Positions 31,296 to 40,141 of a stretch of DNA of 43,721 nt are shown here, piece after piece. Source of the stretch: Pseudonocardia sulfidoxydans NBRC 16205 (lineage in GTDB: Bacteria > Actinomycetota > Actinomycetes > Mycobacteriales > Pseudonocardiaceae). The DNA is taken from contig NZ_BJVJ01000052.1 of assembly GCF_007989085.1 (NCBI RefSeq), positions 1 through 43,721 of the forward strand, given 5' to 3'. How positions within the stretch are numbered: position 1 is the first letter of the stretch; each line of letters opens with the position of its first letter. The notes beneath the pieces are model-generated. The model had not been told where the DNA came from. It saw only the letters and a list, made by a program, of their open reading frames with translations, and made no database searches. Both the position numbers and the translations under genes were made by a program.

Positions 31296-32404
31296 GAGCT
31301 GCTCCTCGGGGTGGGCTCGGGAACGGTGTGCGCGGGATAGTCGACGTAGCCGCGCTCGCCCGCGGTGAAGAAGGTGTCCTCGTCCCACGCGGCGCGGGGC
31401 AGGCCGTGGCGCCAGCGCGCGACGAGGTCGGGGTTGGAGATGAACAGCCGACCGACGCTGACGAGGTCGGCGTGGCCGTCGGCGACCAGCGGCGCGACGT
31501 CGTCGAGCTCGCTGGCACCCATGAAGCCGGTGTTGAGCACGTATGCCGTGGGCCAGAGCGCACGCAGCTGCTCATGCAGCGGCGACGAGCGCCGCCGCAA
31601 CGAGTGCAGGTAGGCCGGCCGCAGCGGCGCGAGCGCCTCGACGAGCGCGACGTAGGTGTCGTCGTTGCCTTTGTCGGCCATGTCGTTGAACTGGCCGCCG
31701 GGCGAGATCCGGACACCGACCCGATCGGCACCGACCGCCTCGGCGACCGCGGTCGTCACCTCGGCGACGAACCGCGCCCTGTTCTCCGGGCTACCGCCCC
31801 AGCGGTCGGTGCGGCGGTTCGTCCCCGGCGAGAGGAACTGGTGCAGCAGGTAGCCGTTGGCGGCGTGCAGCTCGACCCCGTCGAGCCCGGCGCGCACGGC
31901 CCGGGTGGCGGCACTCGCGAAGTCCTCGACGATCCGCGCGATACCGGCGTCGTCGAGCTCGACCGGGACCGGTGCGGGCACCATGGTCCGGTCGGCGGTC
32001 TCCACCTCGAGGTTCGCCGCCACCGCGCTGGGGGCGACGACGCGGGCGTCGGCGGGGATGTGGCTCTGGTGCCCGATCCGGCCGGTGTGCATGAGCTGGC
32101 AGAAGATCCGCCCGCCGGCGGCGTGGACGGCGTCGGCGACCCGCGCCCACGCCCGCTCCTGGTCGTCGCTGTGGACGCCGGGGGTGCCCGGGTAGCCCTT
32201 GCCCGCGGCACTGGGCTGGGTGCCCTCGGTGACGATCAGGCCCGCGCCGGCGCGCTGCGCGTAGTAGGTCGCGGCGTAGTCGGGCAGGACACCGTCGTCG
32301 TCGGCGCGGTTGCGGGTCATGGGGGCCATGACGACGCGGTTGGCCAGCTCGCAGCGGCCCAGCTCCCAGGGGTCGAAGACCGTGGGGTGATCAGGCGCTG
32401 ACAT
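31292..32404 (-). CDS. Old Yellow Enzyme family ene-reductase
   Basis: A 370-residue FMN enzyme of the classical OYE class. It begins with NRVVMAPMTRNRAD (FMN-binding strand). TEGTQPSAAGKGYP follows, then the substrate-anchoring His180/Asn183 pair and the proton-donor Tyr185 in ELHAANGYLLHQFLSP. NRRTDRWGGSPENRARF has Trp where most members have Tyr in DxYGGS. The C-terminal VSVGRLFISNPDL contacts FMN phosphate. OYEs reduce activated C=C bonds with NAD(P)H, or in some pathways reduce nitrate esters and aromatic rings. Its start overlaps the end of the aldehyde dehydrogenase by 14 bp, so it is coupled to it. An alpha,beta-unsaturated aldehyde, ketone or imide is a plausible substrate (inference). 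Confidence 0.88.
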   Translation of the reverse strand: MSAPDHPTVFDPWELGRCELANRVVMAPMTRNRADDDGVLPDYAATYYAQRAGAGLIVTEGTQPSAAGKGYPGTPGVHSDDQERAWARVADAVHAAGGRIFCQLMHTGRIGHQSHIPADARVVAPSAVAANLEVETADRTMVPAPVPVELDDAGIARIVEDFASAATRAVRAGLDGVELHAANGYLLHQFLSPGTNRRTDRWGGSPENRARFVAEVTTAVAEAVGADRVGVRISPGGQFNDMADKGNDDTYVALVEALAPLRPAYLHSLRRRSSPLHEQLRALWPTAYVLNTGFMGASELDDVAPLVADGHADLVSVGRLFISNPDLVARWRHGLPRAAWDEDTFFTAGERGYVDYPAHTVPEPTPRSSS

Positions 32405-33878
32405 CGACGCACACCGTCTTGACGTCGGTGTAGTCGTGCAGCACCTCGTGGCCCATCTCGCGGCCCCAGCCGGACTCCTTCATGCCGCCGAACGGCATGC
32501 TCGGGTCGAAGACGCCGTAGGTGTTGACCCACACCGTTCCGGCCTGCAGCCGTGCCGCGACGCGGTGCGCCCGGCCGACGTCGCGGGTCCAGATGCCGGC
32601 CGACAGCCCGTAGCGGGTGTCGTTGGCGGCGCGGACGACCTCGGCCTCGTCGGTGAAGCGGTGCGCGACGACGACCGGCCCGAAGATCTCCTCCTTGGTG
32701 ACGCGGGAGTCGGGCGCGGTGTCGGCGATGATCGTCGGCTCCACGAAATAGCCGCGGTCGCCGACCCGGCCGCCTCCGGTGAGGACGGTGCCCTCGGTGG
32801 CGCCGACGGCGAGGTAGTTGCTGACCCGGTCGAAGTGTTCGCGACTGGCGAGCGGACCGATCTGGCTGGCCGGGTCGAACCCGTCGCCGACCGTGATCCC
32901 GCGGGCCTTCTCCACCAGGCCCGAGACGAACTCGTCGTAGACGCTGTCGTGGACGTAGAGCCGCGAACCGGCCGCGCAGGCCTGGCCGGCGTTGAAGAAG
33001 ATCGCGTCCGAGGAGCCGCCGATGGCCTTGTCGAGGTCGGCGTCGCCGAAGACGACGTTGGCGGACTTGCCGCCCAGCTCCAGGGTGACGCGCTTGAGGT
33101 TGCCACCCGCGGCGTCGAGGATCCGGCGACCGGTGGCGGTGGAGCCGGTGAACGACACCTTGTCCACCCCTGGGTGCGCCGACAGCGCGGCGCCGACCGT
33201 CGACCCGTAGCCGTTGACGACGTTGAGCACGCCCGGTGGGATGCCCGCCTCGAGCGCGAGGTGCGCGAGCCGCAGCGCCGACAGCGGGGTGGCCTCCGCC
33301 GGCTTCAGGACGACGGTGTTGCCCGCCGCGAGCGCCGGCGCCACCTTCCACGACGTGATGACCAGCGGGAAGTTCCACGGCACGATCAGCCCGACGACGC
33401 CGAGCGGCTCACGCCGGGTGTAGGTGAGGAACTCCCCCGGCGCCGAGATCGGGATGGTCTCGCCCTCGATCTTCGTGGCGTACCCGGACATGTAGTGGAA
33501 CAGCCCGGCCGCCGACGGGACGTCCGCGGCCTGCGCGATCGCGTACGGCTTGCCCTGGTCCAGCGTCTCGACGCGGCCCATCTCGGCGGCGTCGGCCAGG
33601 ATCAGGTCGCCGAGGCGCCACAGCGCGGCGGCCCGCTCGCGCGGGGTCATCCGCGGCCACGGGCCCTCCTCGAAGGCCTTCCGCGCGGCGGCGACGGCGC
33701 GGTCGACGTCGGCGGCCTCGCCGAGCGCCACCCGCGCGAACACCTCACCGGTCGCGGGGTTGACGGTGTCGAGCTCGCCACCACCGACGGCGTCGGTCCA
33801 CTCGCCGCCGATGTGCAGGCGGGTGTGCTCCACCGGCCGGGAGGCGAGGTCGGCCGGGTTCTCGGTCACTGCGGTCAT
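32391..33878 (-). CDS. NAD(P)-dependent aldehyde dehydrogenase
   Basis: A 495-residue, full-length ALDH. Catalytic residues are visible: Glu267 (TLELGGKSAN) and the nucleophile Cys301 (NAGQACAAGSR). The oxyanion Asn in VPWNFP, the cofactor region KPAEATPLSAL and FTGSTATG are also present. It oxidises an aldehyde to the acid in the cytoplasm and lies 22 bp downstream of the alcohol dehydrogenase. A two-step alcohol-to-acid conversion is therefore the obvious job; similarity is to the betaine/aliphatic aldehyde group, which does not fix the substrate. It is unrelated to the ALDH remnant at the left edge beyond family membership. Confidence 0.9.
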   Translation of the reverse strand: MTAVTENPADLASRPVEHTRLHIGGEWTDAVGGGELDTVNPATGEVFARVALGEAADVDRAVAAARKAFEEGPWPRMTPRERAAALWRLGDLILADAAEMGRVETLDQGKPYAIAQAADVPSAAGLFHYMSGYATKIEGETIPISAPGEFLTYTRREPLGVVGLIVPWNFPLVITSWKVAPALAAGNTVVLKPAEATPLSALRLAHLALEAGIPPGVLNVVNGYGSTVGAALSAHPGVDKVSFTGSTATGRRILDAAGGNLKRVTLELGGKSANVVFGDADLDKAIGGSSDAIFFNAGQACAAGSRLYVHDSVYDEFVSGLVEKARGITVGDGFDPASQIGPLASREHFDRVSNYLAVGATEGTVLTGGGRVGDRGYFVEPTIIADTAPDSRVTKEEIFGPVVVAHRFTDEAEVVRAANDTRYGLSAGIWTRDVGRAHRVAARLQAGTVWVNTYGVFDPSMPFGGMKESGWGREMGHEVLHDYTDVKTVCVDVSA

Positions 33879-33900
33879 GTCGCGCGTTTCCCCTAGAAGG

Positions 33901-35013
33901 TCAGTGCTGGTGGACGAGCACGCCGCGGATGTTGCGGCCCGCGTGCATGTCGGCGACGGCCTCGTTGATCTGGTCGAGCGAGTACCGCCGGGTGACGAGC
34001 TCGTCGAGGCGCAGGACGCCGCTGCGGTACAGCTCGATCAGGCCCGGGATGTCGGCGGTCGGGTTGCAGTCGCCGTACATGACGCCCTTGAGCGACTTCG
34101 CGAAGTTGGTGAGGTCCTGCGGGCTGATCGCGACGTGCTTGTCGGACGCGCCGACCGACACGAGCACGCAGCGCCCGGCCTTGCCGACCGCGCCGAAGAC
34201 GTCACCGATGATGTCGCCGTCGACGCGGCCGACGGTCACGATGCCGACGTTGACGCCCTGGCCGTTGGTGAGCTGGTCGATCAGCGGCCGGGCCTCGGCG
34301 ATCGAGCCGAACGCGGCGGTGGCGCCGAAGTCCTCGGCGCGCTCCTGCTTGTAGGGCACGGGGTCGACGACGATGACGTGCGCGGCACCGGCGATCCGGG
34401 CACCCTGCACGGCGTTCGCGCCGACGCCGCCGAGACCGGCGACGAGCACGACGTCGCCGGGGCGGACCGGGCCCGCGTTGACGGCGGCACCGAATCCGGT
34501 GGCCACCCCGCAGGACACGAGGCAGGCCAGCTCGAACGGGATGTCGTCGGGCACCTTGACGGCCTGGTTCTCGTGGCAGACGAGCCGGTCGGCGAACGTG
34601 CCGAGCCGGGTCACGCCGCCCACGTCGGAACCGTCCGCGGCGTGGAAGCGGGCGGTCCCGTCCATCGCGCGGCCGTGCTCCATGCCGGCGCCGTTGTCGC
34701 AGATGTACTGCTGGCCCCGCGCGCAGTAGCGGCACTTGCCGCAGGCGGGGATGAACAGCGTCGCGACGTGGTCGCCCACCGCCACCTTGGTGACGCCGGG
34801 GCCGACCGCCTCGACGATGCCCGCGCCCTCGTGCCCGCCGACCATCGGCAGCGTCACGGCGAGGTCGCCGGTCACGAAGTGGTCGTCGGAGTGGCACAGC
34901 CCCGACGCCATGATCTTGACGCGGATCTCGTGGTCGCGCGGCTCGTCGAGCTCGAGGTCCTCGACCTCCCACTGACCGCCGACCGTGTGGATGACGGCTC
35001 CACGTACCTTCAT
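33901..35013 (-). CDS. NDMA-dependent (nicotinoprotein-type) alcohol dehydrogenase
   Basis: A 370-residue zinc-dependent medium-chain alcohol dehydrogenase. The catalytic zinc site has Cys40 (GLCHSDDH) and His61 (GGHEGAG); structural zinc Cys91, Cys94, Cys97 and Cys105 (CGKCRYC...C) are all there, and the cofactor fold is GLGGVGANAVQ. MKVRGAVIH, the IFVTGD-like region and MEHGRAMDGTARF match the actinobacterial NDMA-dependent family, whose NAD stays bound and is reoxidised by another carrier. Some such families are associated with mycofactocin. No mycofactocin gene is in the window. The ATG at 35013 has GAGGAG at nine bases, better than the GTG two codons upstream. It oxidises an unknown primary or secondary alcohol. 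Confidence 0.82.
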   Translation of the reverse strand: MKVRGAVIHTVGGQWEVEDLELDEPRDHEIRVKIMASGLCHSDDHFVTGDLAVTLPMVGGHEGAGIVEAVGPGVTKVAVGDHVATLFIPACGKCRYCARGQQYICDNGAGMEHGRAMDGTARFHAADGSDVGGVTRLGTFADRLVCHENQAVKVPDDIPFELACLVSCGVATGFGAAVNAGPVRPGDVVLVAGLGGVGANAVQGARIAGAAHVIVVDPVPYKQERAEDFGATAAFGSIAEARPLIDQLTNGQGVNVGIVTVGRVDGDIIGDVFGAVGKAGRCVLVSVGASDKHVAISPQDLTNFAKSLKGVMYGDCNPTADIPGLIELYRSGVLRLDELVTRRYSLDQINEAVADMHAGRNIRGVLVHQH

Positions 35014-35034
35014 TGTCACTGACTCCTCGTTCGA

Positions 35035-36090
35035 TCAGGCCGGGTCGGCGGCCTCGGCCCGCCGCTTGCGTTCGCCGCGGTTGCGGACGAGCTTGGACAG
35101 GATCACGGCGATGACCAGCGCACCGCCGTAGAACAGCTGCTGGACGTACTGCTCGGCACCCAGCAGCTGCAGGCCGGTGATGCCGGTGACCAGGAAGTAC
35201 ACCGCGATCAACGTGCCCCAGGCATTGAACCGCCCGATGCGCAGCACGGTCGAGCCGAGGAAGCACGCCGCGAACGCGGGCAGCAGGAACGCCGCGCCCG
35301 ACACCGGGTCGGCGCTCGCCGTGGTACCGGCGTAGACGACACCGGCGATACCGGCGAAGCCCGCGGAGATGATCAGCGCGCGCAGGCGCAGCGCGGGGAC
35401 GTTGACGCCGTTGAGCCGGGCGACGTCGTGGCTCTGCCCGATGAACAGCAGACGCTGCCCGAACGCGGTCTTGTCGAAGACGTACCAGGCCACCGCGACG
35501 AGCACGATCGCGTAGTAGAAGCCGACCGGGATGCCCAGGAAGGGCCGGGTGAGCACGGCCGACGACAGCGCCCGGTCGATGCCGCTGATCGTGGACGTGT
35601 CGGACAGCAGGTAGATCAGGCCCTGCACGACCGTGCCCATGCCCAGCGTCACGATGAACGGGTTGATGTCGAAGACCGTGACGACGACGCCGTTGATCAC
35701 ACCGACGAGCAGGCTGGCGAGGATCGCGACGATCACCGTGACCCAGATGTTCCAGCCCTGCTGCACGTTGAGGATCGCGACGATCACCGTCGACAGGTTC
35801 AACGTGGACGCGACCGACAGGTCGTAGTCGCCCGCCCGCAGCGGGTAGAGCAGGCCGATCGCGAGGATCAGCAGCACGACCTGCGACGACAGCATGTTGG
35901 ACACGTTCGCCGCGGTCGGGAACGTCTGCGGCACGACCAGGCTGAACGCGACGATCAGCACCGCCCACACGCCGATGAGCGCGAACCGCTCCGGCTCGGC
36001 GGGTGCCTTGCGCCGCTTCGCCTGCGCTGCCGGGGTGGAAGTCACGGGATCGACCTTCGTCACGGGGGGTTCGGAACGGGTGGTTCTCAC
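35035..36090 (-). CDS. ABC transporter permease, ribose/autoinducer-2 (RbsC) type
   Basis: A 351-residue integral membrane protein of the BPD_transp_2 family. After ~40 hydrophilic residues come about eight to ten helices, including the family segments GDYDLSVASTLNLSTVIVAI, GVINGVVVTVFDINPFIVTLGMGTVVQG and GQRLLFIGQSHDVARLNGVNV (the cytoplasmic coupling loop). GTTASADPVSGAAFLLPAFAACFLGS then resembles the RbsC 'p..g.g.EL..IAA.viGG' loop. The GTG start overlaps the ATPase stop (GTGA) with GGAGGA before it. It is the only permease gene, so it should act as a homodimer. Substrate unknown; sugars, polyols and nucleosides are common in the family. Confidence 0.87.
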   Translation of the reverse strand: MRTTRSEPPVTKVDPVTSTPAAQAKRRKAPAEPERFALIGVWAVLIVAFSLVVPQTFPTAANVSNMLSSQVVLLILAIGLLYPLRAGDYDLSVASTLNLSTVIVAILNVQQGWNIWVTVIVAILASLLVGVINGVVVTVFDINPFIVTLGMGTVVQGLIYLLSDTSTISGIDRALSSAVLTRPFLGIPVGFYYAIVLVAVAWYVFDKTAFGQRLLFIGQSHDVARLNGVNVPALRLRALIISAGFAGIAGVVYAGTTASADPVSGAAFLLPAFAACFLGSTVLRIGRFNAWGTLIAVYFLVTGITGLQLLGAEQYVQQLFYGGALVIAVILSKLVRNRGERKRRAEAADPA

Positions 36091-37622
36091 GACGCTTCCT
36101 CCGCGTAGACGGCGGACGCCAGGACGTCCTTGGTGATGTCGGATCCGGTGACCTCGGCGCTGATCCGGCCACCGTCGAGCACGACGACCCGGTCGGCCAT
36201 CTCGACGAGCTGCTCGTAGTCCGACGTCGCGCACAACACGGCCATGCCCTGCGCGACGGCCGACCGGATGAGCGCGAAGATCTCGCGGCGGGCTCCGATG
36301 TCGACGCCCTGGGTGGGCTCGGCCAGCAACATGACCTGCGGGTTCGTGTCCATCCACTTGCCCAGCAGCGCCTTCTGCTGGTTGCCGCCGGACAGGTGCC
36401 CGAACAGGGCGTGCGGGTTGGCCGGCACCACACCCAGCCGGTCGCAGGTCCCCTGCGCGCGGCGGTCCAGGCTCTTCCAGTCGACGTGCAGGCCACCGGC
36501 CCGCTCGGTCAGGAACGGCAGGGACACGTTCTCCAGGACCGACAGGCCCAGCGCCCCGCCCTGACCCTTGCGGTCCGCGGGGATCAGCACGACGCCGGCG
36601 TCCATCGAGCGGGCCGGTGTCGGCCTGGCGACCACCGTGCCGCCGTGCTCGATCCGTCCGGCGGTGGCCTGGCGGGCCCCGAAGAGCAGGTCGGGCAGCT
36701 CCTCGAAACCCGACCCGGCCAGTCCGGTGAGACCGACGACCTCACCGGCGTGCAGGTCCAGGTCCAGGTCGCGGACCCGGGCCCCGCACAGCCCGCGAGC
36801 GCTGAGCAGCGCGGGCCGGTCCGAGCGCACCATGGCGGCACCCTTGGCGACGTGCTCGTCGCGCGCGCCGAGGATCAGCTGCACGAGGTCGTCGCGGGTG
36901 GAGCCCTCCGTCGTCCGGGTGCCGGCGGTGCGCCCGTTGCGGAACACCGTGACCCGGTCGGTGACCTCGAGGATCTCGTCGAGGTCGTGCGAGACGAGCA
37001 GGACGGCGTCGCCGCGCTCCCGCAGCCGCCCGAGCAGCGCGAACAGCAGCCCCACCTCGTGGCGCGGCAGGAACACCGTCGGCTCGTCGAGGATGAGGAT
37101 CTGCCCGCCGCCGCTCCCGGAGGCAAGCTCCTGGGAGCCCACCGCGCGGACGACCGCCACCATCGCCCGCTGCACGGGCGAGAGGGTGTCGATCGTCGCG
37201 TCCGGGTCGACGTCGACCTCGAAGCGTTCGAGCAGCTCGCTCACCCGGGCCCGCTCGGCCTTCCACCTCACCCGGCGCCGCCCCGGGGCGTCGCCGTGGG
37301 AGTCCAGTGCCATGTGCTCCAGCACGGTGGACGTCCCGGCCAGGCCCAGGTCCTGGTGGACGAACCCGAGACCGTGGTCACGCAGACCACGCGCCCCGAA
37401 CGGGCCGGCCACCGTGGTCCCGCCGACGGTGACGGTGCCACCGTCGGCGTCGTGGAACCCGGCCAGGATCTTGATCAATGTGGACTTGCCGGAGCCGTTG
37501 GCCCCGAGCAGCCCGTGGACCTCGCCGGGCCGGACGTCGAGGTCGACCCCGCGCAGCGCAGGGACGCCGTTGAACGCCTTGGCGAGCCCGGTCACGGCCA
37601 GCAGCGGCGCGGGGGCGGTCAT
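36087..37622 (-). CDS. ABC transporter ATP-binding protein, RbsA type (two ABC domains)
   Basis: A 511-residue tandem ABC ATPase. Domain 1 has a perfect Walker A (GANGSGKST, 40-48), an LSPVQRAMVAVVRA signature and Walker B ILILDEPTVFLP. Domain 2 has the degenerate Walker A of RbsA proteins (GLTGLAGSGFEELPDLL) and an intact LSGGNQQKALLGKW signature. Its Walker B reads LLAEPTQGVDIGA with Ala for the usual Asp, so only one site is likely to hydrolyse ATP well, as in related proteins. A short Gly/Ser insert (SGSGGG) precedes Walker B of domain 1. The ATG shares one base with the stop of the binding-protein gene. It energises import through the RbsC-like permease. Confidence 0.87.
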   Translation of the reverse strand: MTAPAPLLAVTGLAKAFNGVPALRGVDLDVRPGEVHGLLGANGSGKSTLIKILAGFHDADGGTVTVGGTTVAGPFGARGLRDHGLGFVHQDLGLAGTSTVLEHMALDSHGDAPGRRRVRWKAERARVSELLERFEVDVDPDATIDTLSPVQRAMVAVVRAVGSQELASGSGGGQILILDEPTVFLPRHEVGLLFALLGRLRERGDAVLLVSHDLDEILEVTDRVTVFRNGRTAGTRTTEGSTRDDLVQLILGARDEHVAKGAAMVRSDRPALLSARGLCGARVRDLDLDLHAGEVVGLTGLAGSGFEELPDLLFGARQATAGRIEHGGTVVARPTPARSMDAGVVLIPADRKGQGGALGLSVLENVSLPFLTERAGGLHVDWKSLDRRAQGTCDRLGVVPANPHALFGHLSGGNQQKALLGKWMDTNPQVMLLAEPTQGVDIGARREIFALIRSAVAQGMAVLCATSDYEQLVEMADRVVVLDGGRISAEVTGSDITKDVLASAVYAEEAS

Positions 37623-38773
37623 CAGCCCAGGCCCCACAGCTTCGTGAACGCGCCGGCGTAGGTGTCGCCGAAGCCCTTGCCGCTCTCCGGCGGGTTGCCG
37701 GTGTCCGCGACGTTGGACTCGTCGATGACACGCACCGGGCCGGACTCCGCCGGGACCGGCGGGGCGCCCAGCATGGCGCGGAACGCGACATCGACGTTGA
37801 CGTAGGCGACCCAGTCGGGGTTCTCCGCGACGTTCATCGCGACGGTGCCGTCCTGGACCATCTTCAGGATCGAGGGCGTCCCGTTGAACGTGTAGATCGG
37901 GACCTCACGGCCCCCGGCGGCCTGCTGGATGCCCGGCGCGGCGTAGAGAGCCATCGAGTCGTAGATGGGCAGGACCGCGTTGATGTTCGGGTTCTTCAGC
38001 AGCGCCGACTGGACCTGGCTCTGGATCTGCTGCGACCACTGCGGCACCGCGACGTTGATGACGGTGGCGTCCGAACCCGCGGGGCCCTCGTCGGTCAGCG
38101 CCTTCTCGATGGTCTCGACCATGCCCTTGGACGGGCCGGTCTCCGACGCCTGGATGACCAGGGCGTGGATCGGGGCGCCCTTGCCGGCGGCGATCGCGGC
38201 CTGCGTCATGAGGTGCGCGCCCTCGTTGAACGGTGCGAACGCCTCGTACTTCAGCCCCGTGACCGACGGGGTGTCCTTGTCGGACAGGTGCAGCGGGATG
38301 ACCGGGATGCCGGCCTTCGTCGCGTCGTCGATCTGCGGGCCCAGCGTCGAGGGCAACGGGCCGTTGAGCAGGATCGCGCCGGCCTTCGCGTTGATGGCCT
38401 GGGCGATGCCCTGCTGGTAGGAGGTCTGGGTACCGTCCGACGGGAAGGTCACGAAGCCGACGCCGGCCTTCTCGGCGACGATCTTCATCGCGGCCTCGCC
38501 GGCCTGGTAGAACTCGGCCTTGCTGTCGATCGGGATGCTGTAGATCGTCTTGCCCTTGAGGGAGCTGACGTCGATCGCGGGGCCGAGGTCGTCGGTGCCC
38601 GGGACGGCCTTGGCGGCGTCGACCTTCTGCTGGGCCGCCTCGGCCTTTCCGGTGTCGGCGGCCGACGCGGTGGACGTTCCGCCGTCGGTACCGCCGCTGC
38701 CACCGCCACAGCCGGCCAACAGGCCGAGTGACGCCGCGGCGACCACCGCGACGACGATCTTCGAGATGCGCAT
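37622..38773 (-). CDS. Sugar-type ABC transporter substrate-binding lipoprotein
   Basis: A 383-residue lipoprotein. The signal sequence MRISKIVVAVVAAASLGLLAGC has a lipobox (LLAGC, Cys22), followed by a Gly/Ser/Thr-rich tether. The mature part is a type 1 periplasmic-binding (Peripla_BP_4, RbsB-like) fold: IYSIPIDSKAEFYQAGEAA, GIAQAINAKAGAILLNGPLP, AGIPVIPLHLSDKDTP and NINAVLPIYDSMALYAAPG are the strands and hinge. It captures the substrate outside the membrane. The ATG is preceded by CGGAGAG at six bases. The 51 bp upstream to the MBL gene have no clear terminator, so it belongs to unit 3. Confidence 0.88.
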   Translation of the reverse strand: MRISKIVVAVVAAASLGLLAGCGGGSGGTDGGTSTASAADTGKAEAAQQKVDAAKAVPGTDDLGPAIDVSSLKGKTIYSIPIDSKAEFYQAGEAAMKIVAEKAGVGFVTFPSDGTQTSYQQGIAQAINAKAGAILLNGPLPSTLGPQIDDATKAGIPVIPLHLSDKDTPSVTGLKYEAFAPFNEGAHLMTQAAIAAGKGAPIHALVIQASETGPSKGMVETIEKALTDEGPAGSDATVINVAVPQWSQQIQSQVQSALLKNPNINAVLPIYDSMALYAAPGIQQAAGGREVPIYTFNGTPSILKMVQDGTVAMNVAENPDWVAYVNVDVAFRAMLGAPPVPAESGPVRVIDESNVADTGNPPESGKGFGDTYAGAFTKLWGLG

Positions 38774-38824
38774 GGATGACTCTCCGAGAGGGGATGCCGG
38801 CACACGTACCGGGGTTGGGCTGGC

Positions 38825-39688
38825 TTAGCGCGTCGCGAGATCGGGCCGCTCGACGAGGTCGTCGTAGATGCGGGCGACCGACCGTCGTTGGAACATCTCG
38901 ATGAGGTCGTCGGGGTAACCGACGTAGTCCTCGGTGTCGACGTGGATGTTGTCCGCGAACCGGATCTCCGCGGCTGCCTGATCGCTGTCCTCACCGCGGC
39001 CGATCGCCGCGGCCACCTGCCCGACCACCTCGCGCCCCCACTCGCGGTAGCGGTCCAGCACCGCCCGGTCGGCCACCTCCCCGTGGCCGGGGACGAGAAC
39101 GGAGAAGTCGTAGGACGCGACCTTCTCGATCGCGTCGAACCAGTCCCACAACCGCGAGTCCTGGAACGACGGGAGCCCCGCCTCGCAGACGATGTCGCCG
39201 GTGAACACGACCCCGTCCTCCGGGAGGAAGGCGATCAGACTGTTGGCCGTGTGCCCGGGCTGGAAGCTCAGTTCGAGGTGCACGTCGCCCAGGTGCAGGT
39301 CGAGCCGGTCGGAGAAGACGACCTCGGGAACGCGCACCCGGTACCCGGCCAGCAGCGGGACCGCCTCGGGATCGATGCGGTCGAACAGCCTGGCCAGGTA
39401 GTCGTGGTCGGGCGCCTCGTTGAGCAGACGGTCCCGGGTGCCGCGGTGCGAGACCACCTCGCCGGCCATCCAGAAGTTGCCGATCGTGTGGTCGGGGTGG
39501 TGGTCGGTGTTGACGACGAACCGGGTCCGACCGAAACCGTCGACCACCGTGCGCCACGCGATGGCGTCGGTCGGCTTGTGCGGGGTGTCCACCAGCGCCA
39601 CGCCGTCGGCGCCGGCGATGATCGAGTTGTTGCTGCCGAGGTGCGCGGTCTCGACGTGGACGTGCGCGCTGACCTGCTGCAGTGTCAC
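38825..39688 (-). CDS. Metallo-beta-lactamase-fold hydrolase with altered metal motif
   Basis: A 287-residue MBL-fold protein. The HxHxDH motif appears as Asp62-His-His64-Pro-Asp66-His67 (NTDHHPDHTIGN), so the first His is replaced by Asp. The other ligands look intact: QPGHTANS, TGDIV and VPGHGE. The fold hydrolyses thioesters, lactones or similar bonds, or serves as an oxidoreductase partner. In this operon it may open a lactone or release an acid from a thioester (inference). The GTG start overlaps the cupin stop (GTGA), with GAGGA upstream. The altered ligand could mean changed metal, reduced activity or just a family variant. Confidence 0.8.
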   Translation of the reverse strand: MTLQQVSAHVHVETAHLGSNNSIIAGADGVALVDTPHKPTDAIAWRTVVDGFGRTRFVVNTDHHPDHTIGNFWMAGEVVSHRGTRDRLLNEAPDHDYLARLFDRIDPEAVPLLAGYRVRVPEVVFSDRLDLHLGDVHLELSFQPGHTANSLIAFLPEDGVVFTGDIVCEAGLPSFQDSRLWDWFDAIEKVASYDFSVLVPGHGEVADRAVLDRYREWGREVVGQVAAAIGRGEDSDQAAAEIRFADNIHVDTEDYVGYPDDLIEMFQRRSVARIYDDLVERPDLATR

Positions 39689-40074
39689 CGGTTCTCCTCG
39701 GTTCCCGCGGGGTCCGGCATCGACGCGCCGCCGAGGAAGCCCAGCAGGTTCTCGATGCGGGTCGGGGCGAAGATCTCCACGAACGTCGCCTCACCCTCGA
39801 TGCTGTGTCCCGAGTGCACGACGTCGCGGGGGATCACGCAGATGTCGCCCTCTTCGAGAACGGTCTCCTCGCCGCCGACCGTGAATGCGATGCGTCCGCT
39901 GGTGACCACCATCGTCTGCTCCGCGTCGGGGTGGGTGTGCGCCGGCAGCGTGGTGGGGTGGACCCACCGGATGCGGTTGACGCCCATCTCCTTGCCCGTC
40001 ACGGCGGTGCGGAAGTTCCCGGGCAGGACCTCCTGTTCCGGCAGGTCCGACCAGCTGGCCCAGTAGGCCGCCAT
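39685..40074 (-). CDS. Small cupin-domain protein
   Basis: A 129-residue single-domain cupin and the first gene of unit 3. The two cupin motifs are present: motif 1 HPTTLPAHTHPDAEQTMVV and motif 2 GDICVIPRDVVHSGHSIEG, giving His-His-Glu-type and His metal ligands (PAHTHPDAEQ, VVHSGH). Small cupins can be dioxygenases, isomerases or sugar/metabolite sensors. No substrate can be assigned. The chosen ATG at 40074 starts the conserved region; a GTG three codons upstream is possible. Its promoter carries the regulon dyad 89 bp upstream. Confidence 0.8.
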   Translation of the reverse strand: MAAYWASWSDLPEQEVLPGNFRTAVTGKEMGVNRIRWVHPTTLPAHTHPDAEQTMVVTSGRIAFTVGGEETVLEEGDICVIPRDVVHSGHSIEGEATFVEIFAPTRIENLLGFLGGASMPDPAGTEENR

Positions 40075-40141
40075 CCGCGTCACCGTCCCCTTCGACTGTC
40101 GTGAGTGCACCGGTCGACGAACGATCCGGGCTCGGCGAGAG

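Noticed and set aside
19862..40110. The central region as a genomic island or mobile element
   Set aside because: No integrase, transposase, tRNA or flanking direct repeat is visible, and codon/GC character matches the neighbours. The intergenic palindromes occur outside the region as well.
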